The notes under the pieces: generated by a model | The model's database searches: none | Seen by the model: the letters and a program-made list of their open reading frames with translations, nothing else | What the model was told of the DNA's origin: nothing | Position numbers and translations under genes: made by a program | Assembly (NCBI GenBank): GCA_050330635.1 | Contig: JBHJNQ010000069.1 | Location: forward strand, 1 to 64,000 | Reading direction: 5' to 3' | DNA length: 64,000 nucleotides | DNA from: CADEDH01 sp050330635 | GTDB lineage: Bacteria; Actinomycetota; Acidimicrobiia; Acidimicrobiales; SZUA-35 | Shown here: piece after piece, positions 49,971 to 58,091 of the stretch | Layout of the letters: every line of letters begins with the position of its first letter | How positions within the stretch are numbered: the stretch's first letter is position 1

Positions 49971-50681
49971 GTGAGCAACGAGCCGACGGGACACGTGGTG
50001 GTCCGCTCCATTCCCCGGGCCGACGGGACGACGATCGACGCCCTCGCTCCCATCGGCACCGCCACGGTGCACGAGGCCATCGGTCGTCGCGGCTACCTCG
50101 ACCCCGACATCAGGCCCATCCAGAACGACGTCCGAATCGCCGGGTCCGCCGTCACCGTGTCGTGCCACCCCGGCGACAACCTGATGATCCATGCCGCGGT
50201 CGAGGTGTGCCAACCGGGCGACGTGCTGGTGGTGACCACCACCGCCCCGTCGACCCACGGCATGTTCGGTGACCTGCTGGCGTCGTCGCTCATGGCCCGG
50301 GGAGTGCGGGGCCTGGTGATGGAAGCCGGCGTGCGCGACAGCGCCGACCTGCGGGCCATGGGGTTTCCCGTGTGGACCCGCCACGTCTCGTGCGAGGGGA
50401 CGGTCAAGGCGTCGCCCGGCTCGGTCAACGTCCCGGTGGTCGTGGGAGGTCAGCTGGTGGCACCGGGCGACGTGGTGTGCGCCGACGACGACGGCGTGGT
50501 CGTCGTGGCCCGTACCGGAGCGGACCGGGCCCTCGACCAGTCGCACGCCCGCCTGGCCAGGGAGGAGGCGACGCGGTTGCGACTGGCTGCCGGCGAGCTG
50601 GGCGTCGACATGTACGGCCTCCGGGCCATCCTGGAGCGGCTTGGCGTCACCTACGTCGACACCCTCGACGATCTCGGCTGA
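49971..50681 (+). CDS. ligK: 4-carboxy-4-hydroxy-2-oxoadipate aldolase (RraA-like)
   Basis: A 236-aa class II pyruvate aldolase of the HMG/CHA aldolase type with the RraA fold. ATVHEAIGRRGYLDPDIRPI is the N-terminal block, GDNLMIHAAVEVCQPGDVLVV includes metal/pyruvate-site residues, FGDLLASSLMARGVRGLVMEAGVRDS is the core motif with the catalytic Arg-Asp, and APGDVVCADDDGVVVV ends the barrel. It splits 4-carboxy-4-hydroxy-2-oxoadipate into pyruvate and oxaloacetate, directly after LigJ in the pathway. Confidence 0.9.
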   Translation: MSNEPTGHVVVRSIPRADGTTIDALAPIGTATVHEAIGRRGYLDPDIRPIQNDVRIAGSAVTVSCHPGDNLMIHAAVEVCQPGDVLVVTTTAPSTHGMFGDLLASSLMARGVRGLVMEAGVRDSADLRAMGFPVWTRHVSCEGTVKASPGSVNVPVVVGGQLVAPGDVVCADDDGVVVVARTGADRALDQSHARLAREEATRLRLAAGELGVDMYGLRAILERLGVTYVDTLDDLG

Positions 50682-50860
50682 TGCCGCTACCCGGGTGGAA
50701 CGGCTCAGCGAGAACGCCGTCGATCCGGGCTACAACGGGGGAGACCAGACAACGTGAGCCGAATGTCTGGCCTTGTCGTGTGGGATGACGCTCGCCCCTT
50801 TCGTGGCGGAGGTCGCCGGTCAAGTGTTGGGCTTCGCCGGGCACAGGAGGGACCCTTCAC

Positions 50861-51313
50861 ATGACACGCCCCGGTTATGTGACGCACATCGTCACCGAGC
50901 GCGGGTCCATGCCCGTCCACCTTTCGGTTCCCGAGGGCGACGGTCGGTATCCCGGGGTGGTGCTCGTCCACGACACCCTGGGCCCCTCGAACGACCTCTA
51001 CCGCCAGGCCGACTGGCTGGCCTCGGAGGGGTTCGTGGCCGCCGCTCCCGATCTCTACTACTGGGACAGCCGGCTGCGGTGCTCGAGCGGCACGGGATCG
51101 AACACGACATCGTGGTCTACCCCGATGCCGGTCACGGCTTCATGAACGACCACAGGCGACGATCCGGTGCCCCTCGTCGTGCGGGCCCTCTCGTGGGCGA
51201 CCAACGGCGACCACCACGGTCCCTCGGCCTGCGACGCCAGGGAGCGGACGATCGAGTTCTTCCGCCGTCACCTCGGTCCGCCCGACGAGCCGGTCGGCGG
51301 TTCGCCCGCCTGA
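50861..51313 (+). pseudogene. dienelactone hydrolase family protein, deleted and frameshifted
   Basis: The start MTRPGYVTHIVT...MPVHLSVPEG and PGVVLVHDTLGPSNDLYRQA belong to the alpha/beta-hydrolase DLH family. After APDLYYWD (about residue 67) the sequence jumps, in another frame, to LERHGIEHDIVVYPDAGHGF, which holds the catalytic His region. It then shifts frame again to RERTIEFFRRHL and a stop at 51313. About 100 codons with the nucleophile Cys/Ser are missing. The 3' end overlaps the opposite-strand membrane gene by 46 bp. Confidence 0.7.
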
Positions 51314-51885
51314 GCGACGACCCGGGACAAGGCGCCGGCGTCGCCCCGGGACACGGCGCCGGCCGCGACCCGACGGTGGACCGCCCACGCCGCCAGCACC
51401 ACGGCGGCGGCGATGGCGGCCCGGACCGTCAGGCTCCGTTCGGGTACCGTCGTCGCCAGCGCCATGCCGGTGCCACCGACGACGAGGGCGACGACGAGCA
51501 CCGTCGCCACCTCCCGCCGCCGCACGGCCCGCGCCGCCGCCGTCGGCACCGCCCCCGACCGTCGTTCGATCGAGGCCAGCGCCAGCTCGAGCGCCAGGAA
51601 CCAACCGCAGCCGATGGTCAGGGCGGCCACACCGGCCACCCGGTCGGGTGATCCGGCGCCGATCACGAGCCCGGCCAAGCCCGGCACGACGGCGGTGGCG
51701 GCCAGGCGTTCGGATCCCACGGCCACCCCGATCGCCAGGAGGGAGACGGCCACCACCCCGATCCTGGCGACCAGCCAGTCGAGCGACACCGCGGCGTGGA
51801 TCGTGATGACGGTGGACGCCGCGGCCACCACCGGGGCGGCGACCCCCGCCGGCCAGCCGGGGACGAGGACGAGCCGGGCCCTCAT
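51268..51885 (-). CDS. hypothetical multi-pass membrane protein
   Basis: A 205-aa protein not assigned to a family. About six hydrophobic segments lie between residues 5 and 165, with short basic loops (e.g. RAVRRREV), and the last 30 residues are polar. It is the last gene of a five-gene operon and its ATG overlaps the DUF58 gene stop by 4 bp. Its place suggests a membrane component of the MoxR/DUF58 system. Downstream it overlaps the dienelactone hydrolase remnant. Confidence 0.7.
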   Translation of the reverse strand: MRARLVLVPGWPAGVAAPVVAAASTVITIHAAVSLDWLVARIGVVAVSLLAIGVAVGSERLAATAVVPGLAGLVIGAGSPDRVAGVAALTIGCGWFLALELALASIERRSGAVPTAAARAVRRREVATVLVVALVVGGTGMALATTVPERSLTVRAAIAAAVVLAAWAVHRRVAAGAVSRGDAGALSRVVAQAGEPPTGSSGGPR

Positions 51886-53213
51886 CCCCGCACCCCCGCC
51901 CGCCGCCGGCGCTGGCGGCCCAGGGCCCGCAGCACCGGGTCGAGCGGCTCGTGGCGATCCCACCGCCCCACGGCGATGCCGTAGTGGGCCAGCTCGTCGA
52001 TCAGCATGACCCGCTCCGCTTCCCACAGGCGCCGGGCCAGTCGGCCGACCCGGGTCTCCGGTGGCCGGTCGGTCCCCGCGCCGCCACCGGTCGAGCCCGC
52101 CGGACGTCGGTCGTCGCTCCCCTCCCGGGCGACACCGCACTCGATGACGACGACGTCGTGGCCCCGGTGACGCAGGGTGACGAGGGCGTCGACGAAGCGG
52201 GTGTCGTGGAGGGGGGAGAGGGCCACGACGAGCGAGCGGGGCGGTAGGGCCCGGGGCGGCACGAGCGACAGCTCCCGTTCGGCGGCGTTGGCGAAGAGGC
52301 GGGTGGCCAACAGGGCGTCGATCAGCCGCTGGAGGTGGGTCGACCCCGAGCCGAGGGGTACCCACCGGACCACCCCGCCCAGCTCGACCAGGCCCACCCG
52401 GTCGGCGGCGGCCACATGGCCGTCGGCGACCGCCATCGCCACCTCGACCGCGGCCCCGACCGACGAGCGGACGTCGTGCCCGGACTCGACGAGGGAGTCG
52501 AGCAGGAGGATCACGTCGGCCGCCCGCTCGGGATGCCGTCGCGACACCCACAGCTCGTCCCGGCGGGCGCTGGCCCGCCAGTTGATGTCACGTCGCAGGT
52601 CGCCAGGTTCGAACGGTCGGATGTCGGCGTACTCGACGCCGCGGTCGATCGAGGCCGACGGGTGGGCTCCGGCCTGGCGACGGTGCAGGATCGGTGCCAG
52701 CAGCGACCGGAGCTCCGGGGGCGACGGGTGGACCCGCACCGCGGCCTCACCGACGATGGCGCCCCGCCACTGGATCAGGCCGTACGGCTGGTGGAAGACG
52801 ACGGCGGCGGCGCCGACGTCGTGGGTGCCCCACTCGCCCCCGACCAACGGGCAGGAGACCTCCATCGGGCGCGCCGCCACCACCGCCTCCACGACGGTCG
52901 GTGGGACGACGCCCCGTCCCTCGCCCCAGAAGCGGGGTGAGGGACGAGGGGTGATCTCGACCGTCCCGGCCCGGTCGGTATCGACGGCGTAGCGGAGCTC
53001 CAGCTCGTCGCCCGCCACCATGCGGCGGGCGACGGGTCGCAGCGTCACCCGCAAACGGGGCGGATCGCCGCGACCGAGGCCGAGCACGAGGAGCACGGCC
53101 CAGGGGGCGGCGGCCATTACCACCTCGGCCCGACCGGTGGTCACGGCCATGAGGGCCGATGCGACCACGATGATCACCGCCAGCCGGAGCCGCACGGTCG
53201 CCCGCTGGGTCAC
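51882..53213 (-). CDS. DUF58 domain-containing protein
   Basis: A 443-aa protein. Two N-terminal membrane helices (about 8-45) precede a beta-rich region (about 50-190) and the DUF58 core with YADIRPFEPGDLRRDINWRA near 210. A von Willebrand A-like domain follows (LLLDSLVES, VALSPLHDTRFVDAL). DUF58 proteins occur with MoxR ATPases and are thought to be clients or adaptors in complex assembly. The GTG start at 53213 overlaps the MoxR stop (GTGA). The C-terminal RQRRRR tail is basic. Confidence 0.87.
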   Translation of the reverse strand: MTQRATVRLRLAVIIVVASALMAVTTGRAEVVMAAAPWAVLLVLGLGRGDPPRLRVTLRPVARRMVAGDELELRYAVDTDRAGTVEITPRPSPRFWGEGRGVVPPTVVEAVVAARPMEVSCPLVGGEWGTHDVGAAAVVFHQPYGLIQWRGAIVGEAAVRVHPSPPELRSLLAPILHRRQAGAHPSASIDRGVEYADIRPFEPGDLRRDINWRASARRDELWVSRRHPERAADVILLLDSLVESGHDVRSSVGAAVEVAMAVADGHVAAADRVGLVELGGVVRWVPLGSGSTHLQRLIDALLATRLFANAAERELSLVPPRALPPRSLVVALSPLHDTRFVDALVTLRHRGHDVVVIECGVAREGSDDRRPAGSTGGGAGTDRPPETRVGRLARRLWEAERVMLIDELAHYGIAVGRWDRHEPLDPVLRALGRQRRRRAGVRG

Positions 53214-54238
53214 GGCTCGTCGGGCAACGTCGGCGGGGTCGGTACCGCCCCGAGGCACTCGGTGACGACATCGGTGCCGGACACACCCCGGACCCACAGT
53301 TCGGGCCGGAGCAGGAGGCGGTGGGCCAGCACCGCCACCGCCACCCCCTTCACGTCGTCGGGTACGACGAAGTCGCGGCCCGCCAGCACCGCGGTGGCCC
53401 GGGCCAGCTTGACCAGGGCGTCGACGCCGCGGGGGCTGGCCCCCGCCTCGACCCGGGGGCTGGCCCGGGTGGCGTGGACCAGGGCCACGCAGTAGTCGAC
53501 GATCGGATCGGAGACCTCGACCGTCTCCATCGTGGCCTGGAGCCGACCGACGCCACCGGCGTCGACCACGGCGTCGAGGACGACCTCGTCGCGACCGCGA
53601 CGGAGCCGGCGGCGGACGATCTCGGCGTCATCGGCCGCCGACGGGTACCCGAGCGACGTCCGCAGCATGAACCGGTCGATCTGGGCCTCGGGCAGGGGAT
53701 AGGTGCCCTCCAGCTCGATGGGGTTCTGGGTGGCGAGCACCACGAACGGATCGGGGAGGGGGTGGGAGACCCCGTCCACCGTCACCTGTCGCTCCTGCAT
53801 CGCCTCCAGCAGCGCCGCCTGGGTCTTGGGGGGCGCCCGGTTGATCTCATCGCCCAGGACCACGTTGTTGAACACCGGTCCGGGCCGGAACTCGAAGTCG
53901 AGCCGCCGCTGGTCGTAGAGCAGCGAGCCGGTCACATCGGCCGGCATGAGGTCGGGGGTGAACTGGATCCGGCCGACGGTGAGTCCGGTGACCTGGGCCA
54001 GTGACCGGGCCACCAGCGTCTTGCCCAGGCCGGGCAGGTCCTCCAACAGCACGTGCCCCCCGGCCAGGACGCCGGCGACGATGAGCTCGAGCGACGCCCG
54101 CTTGCCGACCACCACCGTCTCCAGCCGATCGAGGATCCGGCGGCTCACCTCGGTGGCCTCGGGCACGGGCAGCGGGAGGGGCCGGGTCGGGCGGCCGCTG
54201 CCGCTGGCGGGGGAGGGCGGAGGGTCGGTGGTGTTCAC
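53210..54238 (-). CDS. MoxR family AAA+ ATPase
   Basis: A 342-aa AAA+ protein of the MoxR (AAA_3) group. Walker A is GLGKT within VLLEDLPGLGKTLVARSLAQ, Walker B is VVLGDEINRAPPKTQAALLEAM, sensor 1 lies in LATQNPIELEGTYPLPEAQIDRF, and the C-terminal lid domain follows from about 235. MoxR ATPases act as chaperones for metal or cofactor insertion and membrane-complex assembly with DUF58/VWA partners. The GTG start overlaps the preceding gene by 4 bp, and the stop overlaps DUF58 by 4 bp. Confidence 0.93.
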   Translation of the reverse strand: MNTTDPPPSPASGSGRPTRPLPLPVPEATEVSRRILDRLETVVVGKRASLELIVAGVLAGGHVLLEDLPGLGKTLVARSLAQVTGLTVGRIQFTPDLMPADVTGSLLYDQRRLDFEFRPGPVFNNVVLGDEINRAPPKTQAALLEAMQERQVTVDGVSHPLPDPFVVLATQNPIELEGTYPLPEAQIDRFMLRTSLGYPSAADDAEIVRRRLRRGRDEVVLDAVVDAGGVGRLQATMETVEVSDPIVDYCVALVHATRASPRVEAGASPRGVDALVKLARATAVLAGRDFVVPDDVKGVAVAVLAHRLLLRPELWVRGVSGTDVVTECLGAVPTPPTLPDEP

Positions 54239-54768
54239 CGGGCGTCGCCGCCGTCGACGAGGGCGTCGACGAGGTCTTCGAGCTCGTCGAGCGCAGGGGG
54301 ACGATCTCGGGCCGAGTCGTCGACGAGCCAGGCCGCGGGGCCGAGCACATCGGCGGCCCGCTCCGGCTCGGTGGCGAGGTCGATCCCCTGTTCCCGGCGC
54401 AGCACGTGGGTGGCGAGGCGCCGGAGGCGGGGACGCAGCCGCAGGGCCGCCGCCCGCTCGTTGTCGCGTGCGCTCAGCAACAGGCCTTCGAGCAGCACGA
54501 CCTGGCGGGGCCGTTCGTCGGCACCGCAGACGGGCTCGGGGCGGTGCAGGCGCCACAGGCCGCGCAGCTGGTCGTCGACGGTGGGGGCCTCCCGTTCGAT
54601 CCGGCCCAGGGCGACCCAGGCGGCCCACACCGCGATGGCCACCAGCCAGAGGTCGACCGACACCTGGCGGGGCCGCCCGCCGAGGAAGGTCGCCACCCCT
54701 CCCAGGGCCAGCACCCAGAAGGCCGACGCCACGATGGGGCGGACCAGGGACGAGGGGGCGCGGCTCAT
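54235..54768 (-). CDS. hypothetical membrane protein of the MoxR operon
   Basis: A 177-aa protein without a recognised family. Two membrane helices near the N-terminus (about 12-30 and 38-55) are followed by a helical, Arg/Leu-rich cytosolic domain of about 115 residues. It is embedded by 4-bp overlaps on both sides between the DUF4129 and MoxR genes, so it is co-translated with them. Function is inferred only from that context. Confidence 0.72.
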   Translation of the reverse strand: MSRAPSSLVRPIVASAFWVLALGGVATFLGGRPRQVSVDLWLVAIAVWAAWVALGRIEREAPTVDDQLRGLWRLHRPEPVCGADERPRQVVLLEGLLLSARDNERAAALRLRPRLRRLATHVLRREQGIDLATEPERAADVLGPAAWLVDDSARDRPPALDELEDLVDALVDGGDAR

Positions 54769-55589
54769 GGGGCGGTGACGTCGGTTCGGTCGAGGGCGGC
54801 GAGGGCCCGGTCGCGGTCGGCGGTGGTGACGGGACGGCCCGAGTAACGGGCCCGCTCGTAGAGCCCGGCCAGTTCGGCCACCGCCCCGGCGTCGACGGGA
54901 TGGGCGGCCAGCGCCCGCCGGGTGTGCTCCGTCGGGGTCTCGCTCGGTCGGCGGGGTAGCCCGGCGGCGGCGAAGCCGGCCTCCAGGGCGGCGTAGGCGG
55001 CCAGCACGGCGTGGCGGGGCCCGCCGCCCAGCCGCAGCACCCGTCGGGCCCCCTCGACGGCCGGGAGCACATCCGGTTGGCTGGGCTCGGCCGCCGGGGC
55101 CGGTCGGTCGGGCCGTCGGCGGGAGGCGGCGACGACGGCGGCGGCGACGGCGGCGAGCGCGGCCAGCACGACCAGCTCGGTCGAGCTGGGGGCGACCCGC
55201 CGGCCGGGGGTCGCCCCCTCATCGAGGGCCTCGGCGGGGGCGGGGTCGACCGGGTCGTCACCGGTGCCGGGGCGGGGGCCGAGGATGGCGAACAGGACGA
55301 CCAGGGCGAGCAGCACGAGGGTCGGCCACAGGGAGCGACGGACCGGCGGACCGGAGCGTTGTGTGCGGGGCCCGATCAGGCCGACGACGAGGAGGACGGC
55401 CCCTGCCGCCAGCACCGGAACCATGAGCCCGACAGCAACCGTGCCGAGCGACGGCATCCCGAGCCACCGACCATCGGGGGGACGGGATGCGGTGGCGAGG
55501 GCGATGACCGACGACCAGGCGGCGAGGAGGGCGAGCGCGCCGGCCGCCCGGGAACCCAGCACCCGACGTACGAACCGACCGGCGACCAT
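54765..55589 (-). CDS. DUF4129 domain-containing membrane protein
   Basis: A 274-aa protein. Membrane helices lie at about 15-32, 48-72, 87-103 and 138-156. A C-terminal DUF4129 domain (about 185-270) follows, with AVLAAYAALEAGFAAAG, RPSETPTEHTRRAL and LYERARYSGRPVTTADRDRAL, the typical cytosolic domain seen beside MoxR/DUF58 and transglutaminase genes. It opens the five-gene operon. The ATG of the next gene overlaps its stop. Confidence 0.85.
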   Translation of the reverse strand: MVAGRFVRRVLGSRAAGALALLAAWSSVIALATASRPPDGRWLGMPSLGTVAVGLMVPVLAAGAVLLVVGLIGPRTQRSGPPVRRSLWPTLVLLALVVLFAILGPRPGTGDDPVDPAPAEALDEGATPGRRVAPSSTELVVLAALAAVAAAVVAASRRRPDRPAPAAEPSQPDVLPAVEGARRVLRLGGGPRHAVLAAYAALEAGFAAAGLPRRPSETPTEHTRRALAAHPVDAGAVAELAGLYERARYSGRPVTTADRDRALAALDRTDVTAP

Positions 55590-55640
55590 CCCCCACGTTA
55601 ACCCTGTCCGCCGCCCCGGTGCCCGGGCGTGGCGGTGGTG

Positions 55641-56090
55641 TCAGCCGGCGTCGCCCCGGAGATGGCGCTCCATGTCGCCCCGGTAGTCGGCCGCCAGCTC
55701 GTTCCGCTGCGGGTCGGTCAGGACCTGTTCGGCCAGGTCGAACACCTCCTGCTCCTCCTCGTCGAGATGGTGCTCGAGTCGTTCGACGAGCTGGCGGGCG
55801 GTAACGAGCCACTGCGACGCCGACCGATCGTACGACTCGAGCTGCTCGACATAGTCGTCGAGCTCCTTGTGTTCGGCCACGCTGTGGCGAGCCTGGTCCT
55901 GGGTCAGATCGTGCTCCATGAGCGGCACGTAGAAGTAGCGCTCCTCGGCCGCGGCATGGGAGGTCAGCATGGCCCGGAGCTCCTCGAAGGTCTCCCGCCG
56001 GTCATCGCTGTCGCCGTGGGTCTCGAGCAGCTGGGCGCCGAGCTTCCGCTGGATCTCGTGGTCCTGGCGGATGGCGTCGAAGATGGTCAC
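55641..56090 (-). CDS. hemerythrin domain-containing protein
   Basis: A 149-aa hemerythrin-like four-helix bundle. Di-iron ligands are likely H11 in RQDHEIQ, His/Glu in TSHAAAEERYFYVPL, His residues in ARHSVAEHKELDD, and H/E in EHHLDEEEQEVFDLA. Such proteins bind O2 or NO, or protect iron centres. The GTG at 56090 with a GGAGA site is chosen over a frame extending 75 codons into repetitive non-coding sequence. It is divergent from the UGSC selenoprotein gene, so the two may share a redox-responsive control region. Confidence 0.85.
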   Translation of the reverse strand: MTIFDAIRQDHEIQRKLGAQLLETHGDSDDRRETFEELRAMLTSHAAAEERYFYVPLMEHDLTQDQARHSVAEHKELDDYVEQLESYDRSASQWLVTARQLVERLEHHLDEEEQEVFDLAEQVLTDPQRNELAADYRGDMERHLRGDAG

Positions 56091-56110
56091 GGTCGTTCTC
56101 CGGTTCTGGG

Positions 56111-56158
56111 GGCTTGCGGGGACGGTGGCTTGCGGGGACGGTGGCTTGCGTTCACGGT
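56111..56158. repeat. three tandem 16-bp repeats upstream of the hemerythrin gene
   Basis: GGCTTGCGGGGACGGT occurs twice exactly (56111-56126, 56127-56142), and a third copy differs at a few central bases (56143-56158). They lie 21 bp upstream of the hemerythrin start, where they could be repeated regulator sites or a slippage product. Confidence 0.75.
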
Positions 56159-56347
56159 GTCGCCCCGCTGGTCGGTGCGGCGGAGTGAGAGTTGGCCATG
56201 GAGGTGGCGGTTCCCACCCCGACGCCGGGCCAAACACCCAGCCGACGGCGGAGCGCCGGGGCTGGCGGGGCGGGGGGACGGGCCCCGGGCGTGGGCGTGG
56301 GAGTAGGGTCGTCACCGACGAGGAGATCGTTGAAGGGAGGTCGGAAG

Positions 56348-58078
56348 ATGGGCGAGTACGCAGTCGTATGGCCCCGGAGCGCCAAGACGGCCGAGCTGGT
56401 GGAGCTGGCGCCCCGGCTCCCCTCGCTCGAAGGGGCGACGGTGGCGTTCCTGTGGGACTACCTGTTCCGGGGCGACGAGATCTTCCCGGTGTTGGAGCGG
56501 GAGCTGTCGGCCCGCTACCCGGGAATGACGTTCGTGCCCTACCAGGAGTTCGGCACCACCCACGGCGAGGGCGAGCACGACATGATCGCCACCATGGCGG
56601 CCGAGCTCACGGCCCGCAGTGTCGACGCCGTCATCTCCGGGATGGGCTGTTGAGGTAGCTGCACGCCCGCCGTGTTGCGGGCCTCCGCCGCCGCCGAACT
56701 GGCCGGCGTCCCGACGTCGTCGCTGGTGTGCGAGGGCTTCCTGGGCCAGGCCGCCACCACCTCGGTCGGGCTCGGTATGCCCAACCTTCCCGTGGCCCGG
56801 GTGCCCGGCCACGTCGACACCCAGCCCTCGGCCGACCTCGACCGCAACGTGGTCGAGGTCACCCTCCCCGCCGTGATCGACAACCTCGTGTCGCAGCCCG
56901 AGCCGGCGGCCGAGATCGTCGAGCCGTCACCCCGCGACGTCGTCTTCACCGGCACCTTCGAGGAGGTCAACCGGCTGTACTACGAGAATCTCTGGTCGGA
57001 CGGCCTCCCGATCGTGCCGCCGACCATCGCCGCCGTCGAGTCGTTCCTGCGCTTCACCGACCTCGATCCCGATCACAGCTTCGGGCCCCTCCTGCCCGAC
57101 AACCGGGCGGCCACGGTGTGGTCGGTGGCCGTCAACGGGGTCATGGCCGGATGCCGTCCGGAGTACCTCCCGGTGCTCCTGGCCGTCGTCGAGGCCCTGG
57201 CCGACCCGGCCTACGGCGTGGAGCACTCGGGCAACACCCCAGGGGCCGACACGCTGATCACGGTGAACGGCCCGATCGCCGCCGAGCTGGGCTTCAACAT
57301 GGAGCAGGGGGTCCTGCGCGACGGCTTCCAGGCCAACACCACCGTCGGCCGGTTCCTCCGCCTCTACCTCCGCAATGTGGCCGGGTTCCTGCCGTGGCAG
57401 ACCGACAAGGCCACCTACGGCAACACGTGGCGGGTGGCGATGGCGGAGAACGAGCCGGCCCTGGCCGCCATGGGGTGGGAACCCCAGAGCGTCGACTTCG
57501 GGTTCGCCCCGGGCGACAACGTGGTGACGATCTCCCGCTACACCGGCGGTGAGGTGCTCACCTCGGTGTTCGGCCAGCATCCCGACGAGATGATCGACTA
57601 CCTGGCCGACGGGCTGACGAGGATCGTGGGCTGGGAGCTGGTCTTCACCATCGGTGTCGCCGGTGGCACCTACCGTCCCCTGCTCCTCCTCCCTCCGGTG
57701 CTGGCCGAGACGATCGCCGCCGCCGGATGGTCGAGGGCCGACCTCAAGCGGGTGCTGTGGGAACGGGCCCGGATCCCCGCCGACCGGTTCGAGAAGTACC
57801 TGGGGGAGTGGACCAACCTCGTCCCCGGGCGGCGCCGACTGGTCGACTTCGTCAACACCCGCAAGGCACCCCGAGTGTTCGCCGAGAGTGCCGACCCCCA
57901 GCGGCTCGTGCCGATCGTGGCCGAACCGGAGCACATCCAGCTGGCCGTCACCGGCGATCCCCTGCGCACCAACGCCTACGTCTTCGCCCACAACGGCATG
58001 CTGGGGTTCCCGACCGCCAAGGCGGTCCGCCTCCCCGCCGATTGGAAGCGGCAGCTGGCCCTGGCCCGCAACCGGTGA
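56348..58078 (+). CDS. UGSC-type selenoprotein, UGA decoded as Sec102
   Basis: One frame of 576 residues, interrupted only by a TGA at 56651-56653 in the context GMGC-U-GSCTPAV. Residues 1-101 (AVVWPRSAKTAELVELAPRL, GATVAFLWDYLFRGDEIFPV, HDMIATMAAELTARSVDAVISG) and the segment after it (AAELAGVPTSSLVCEGF) form one continuous domain, so reading through is needed. Sec102 and C105 would form a U-x-x-C redox pair, with C101 adjacent. I recall that NCBI names such proteins 'UGSC family (seleno)protein'. A second domain (about 200-576) has WSDGLPIVPPT and AVNGVMAGCRPEYLPV. The ATG at 56348 follows GGGAGG. No sel gene is in the window. The function is unknown; a thiol/selenol redox role is inferred. 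Confidence 0.85.
56651..56685 (+). promoter_or_regulatory. SECIS-like hairpin directly after the recoded UGA
   Basis: After the UGA come 11 nt, then a perfect 6-bp stem GCCCGC (56665-56670) / GCGGGC (56677-56682) with loop CGTGTT. An outer GAGG (56652-56655, including GA of the UGA) can pair with CCTC (56682-56685) if one inner pair opens. The 11-nt spacing and a G/U-containing loop are those of the bacterial fdhF-type SECIS bound by SelB. Confidence 0.65.
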
Positions 58079-58091
58079 GGACCGGGAGGGG

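Noticed and set aside
50773..51651. A 292-codon + frame spanning the dienelactone hydrolase region
   Set aside because: Only a short part (LERHGIEHDIVVYPDAGHGF) is real coding sequence of the damaged hydrolase; the rest is antisense to the membrane-protein gene.
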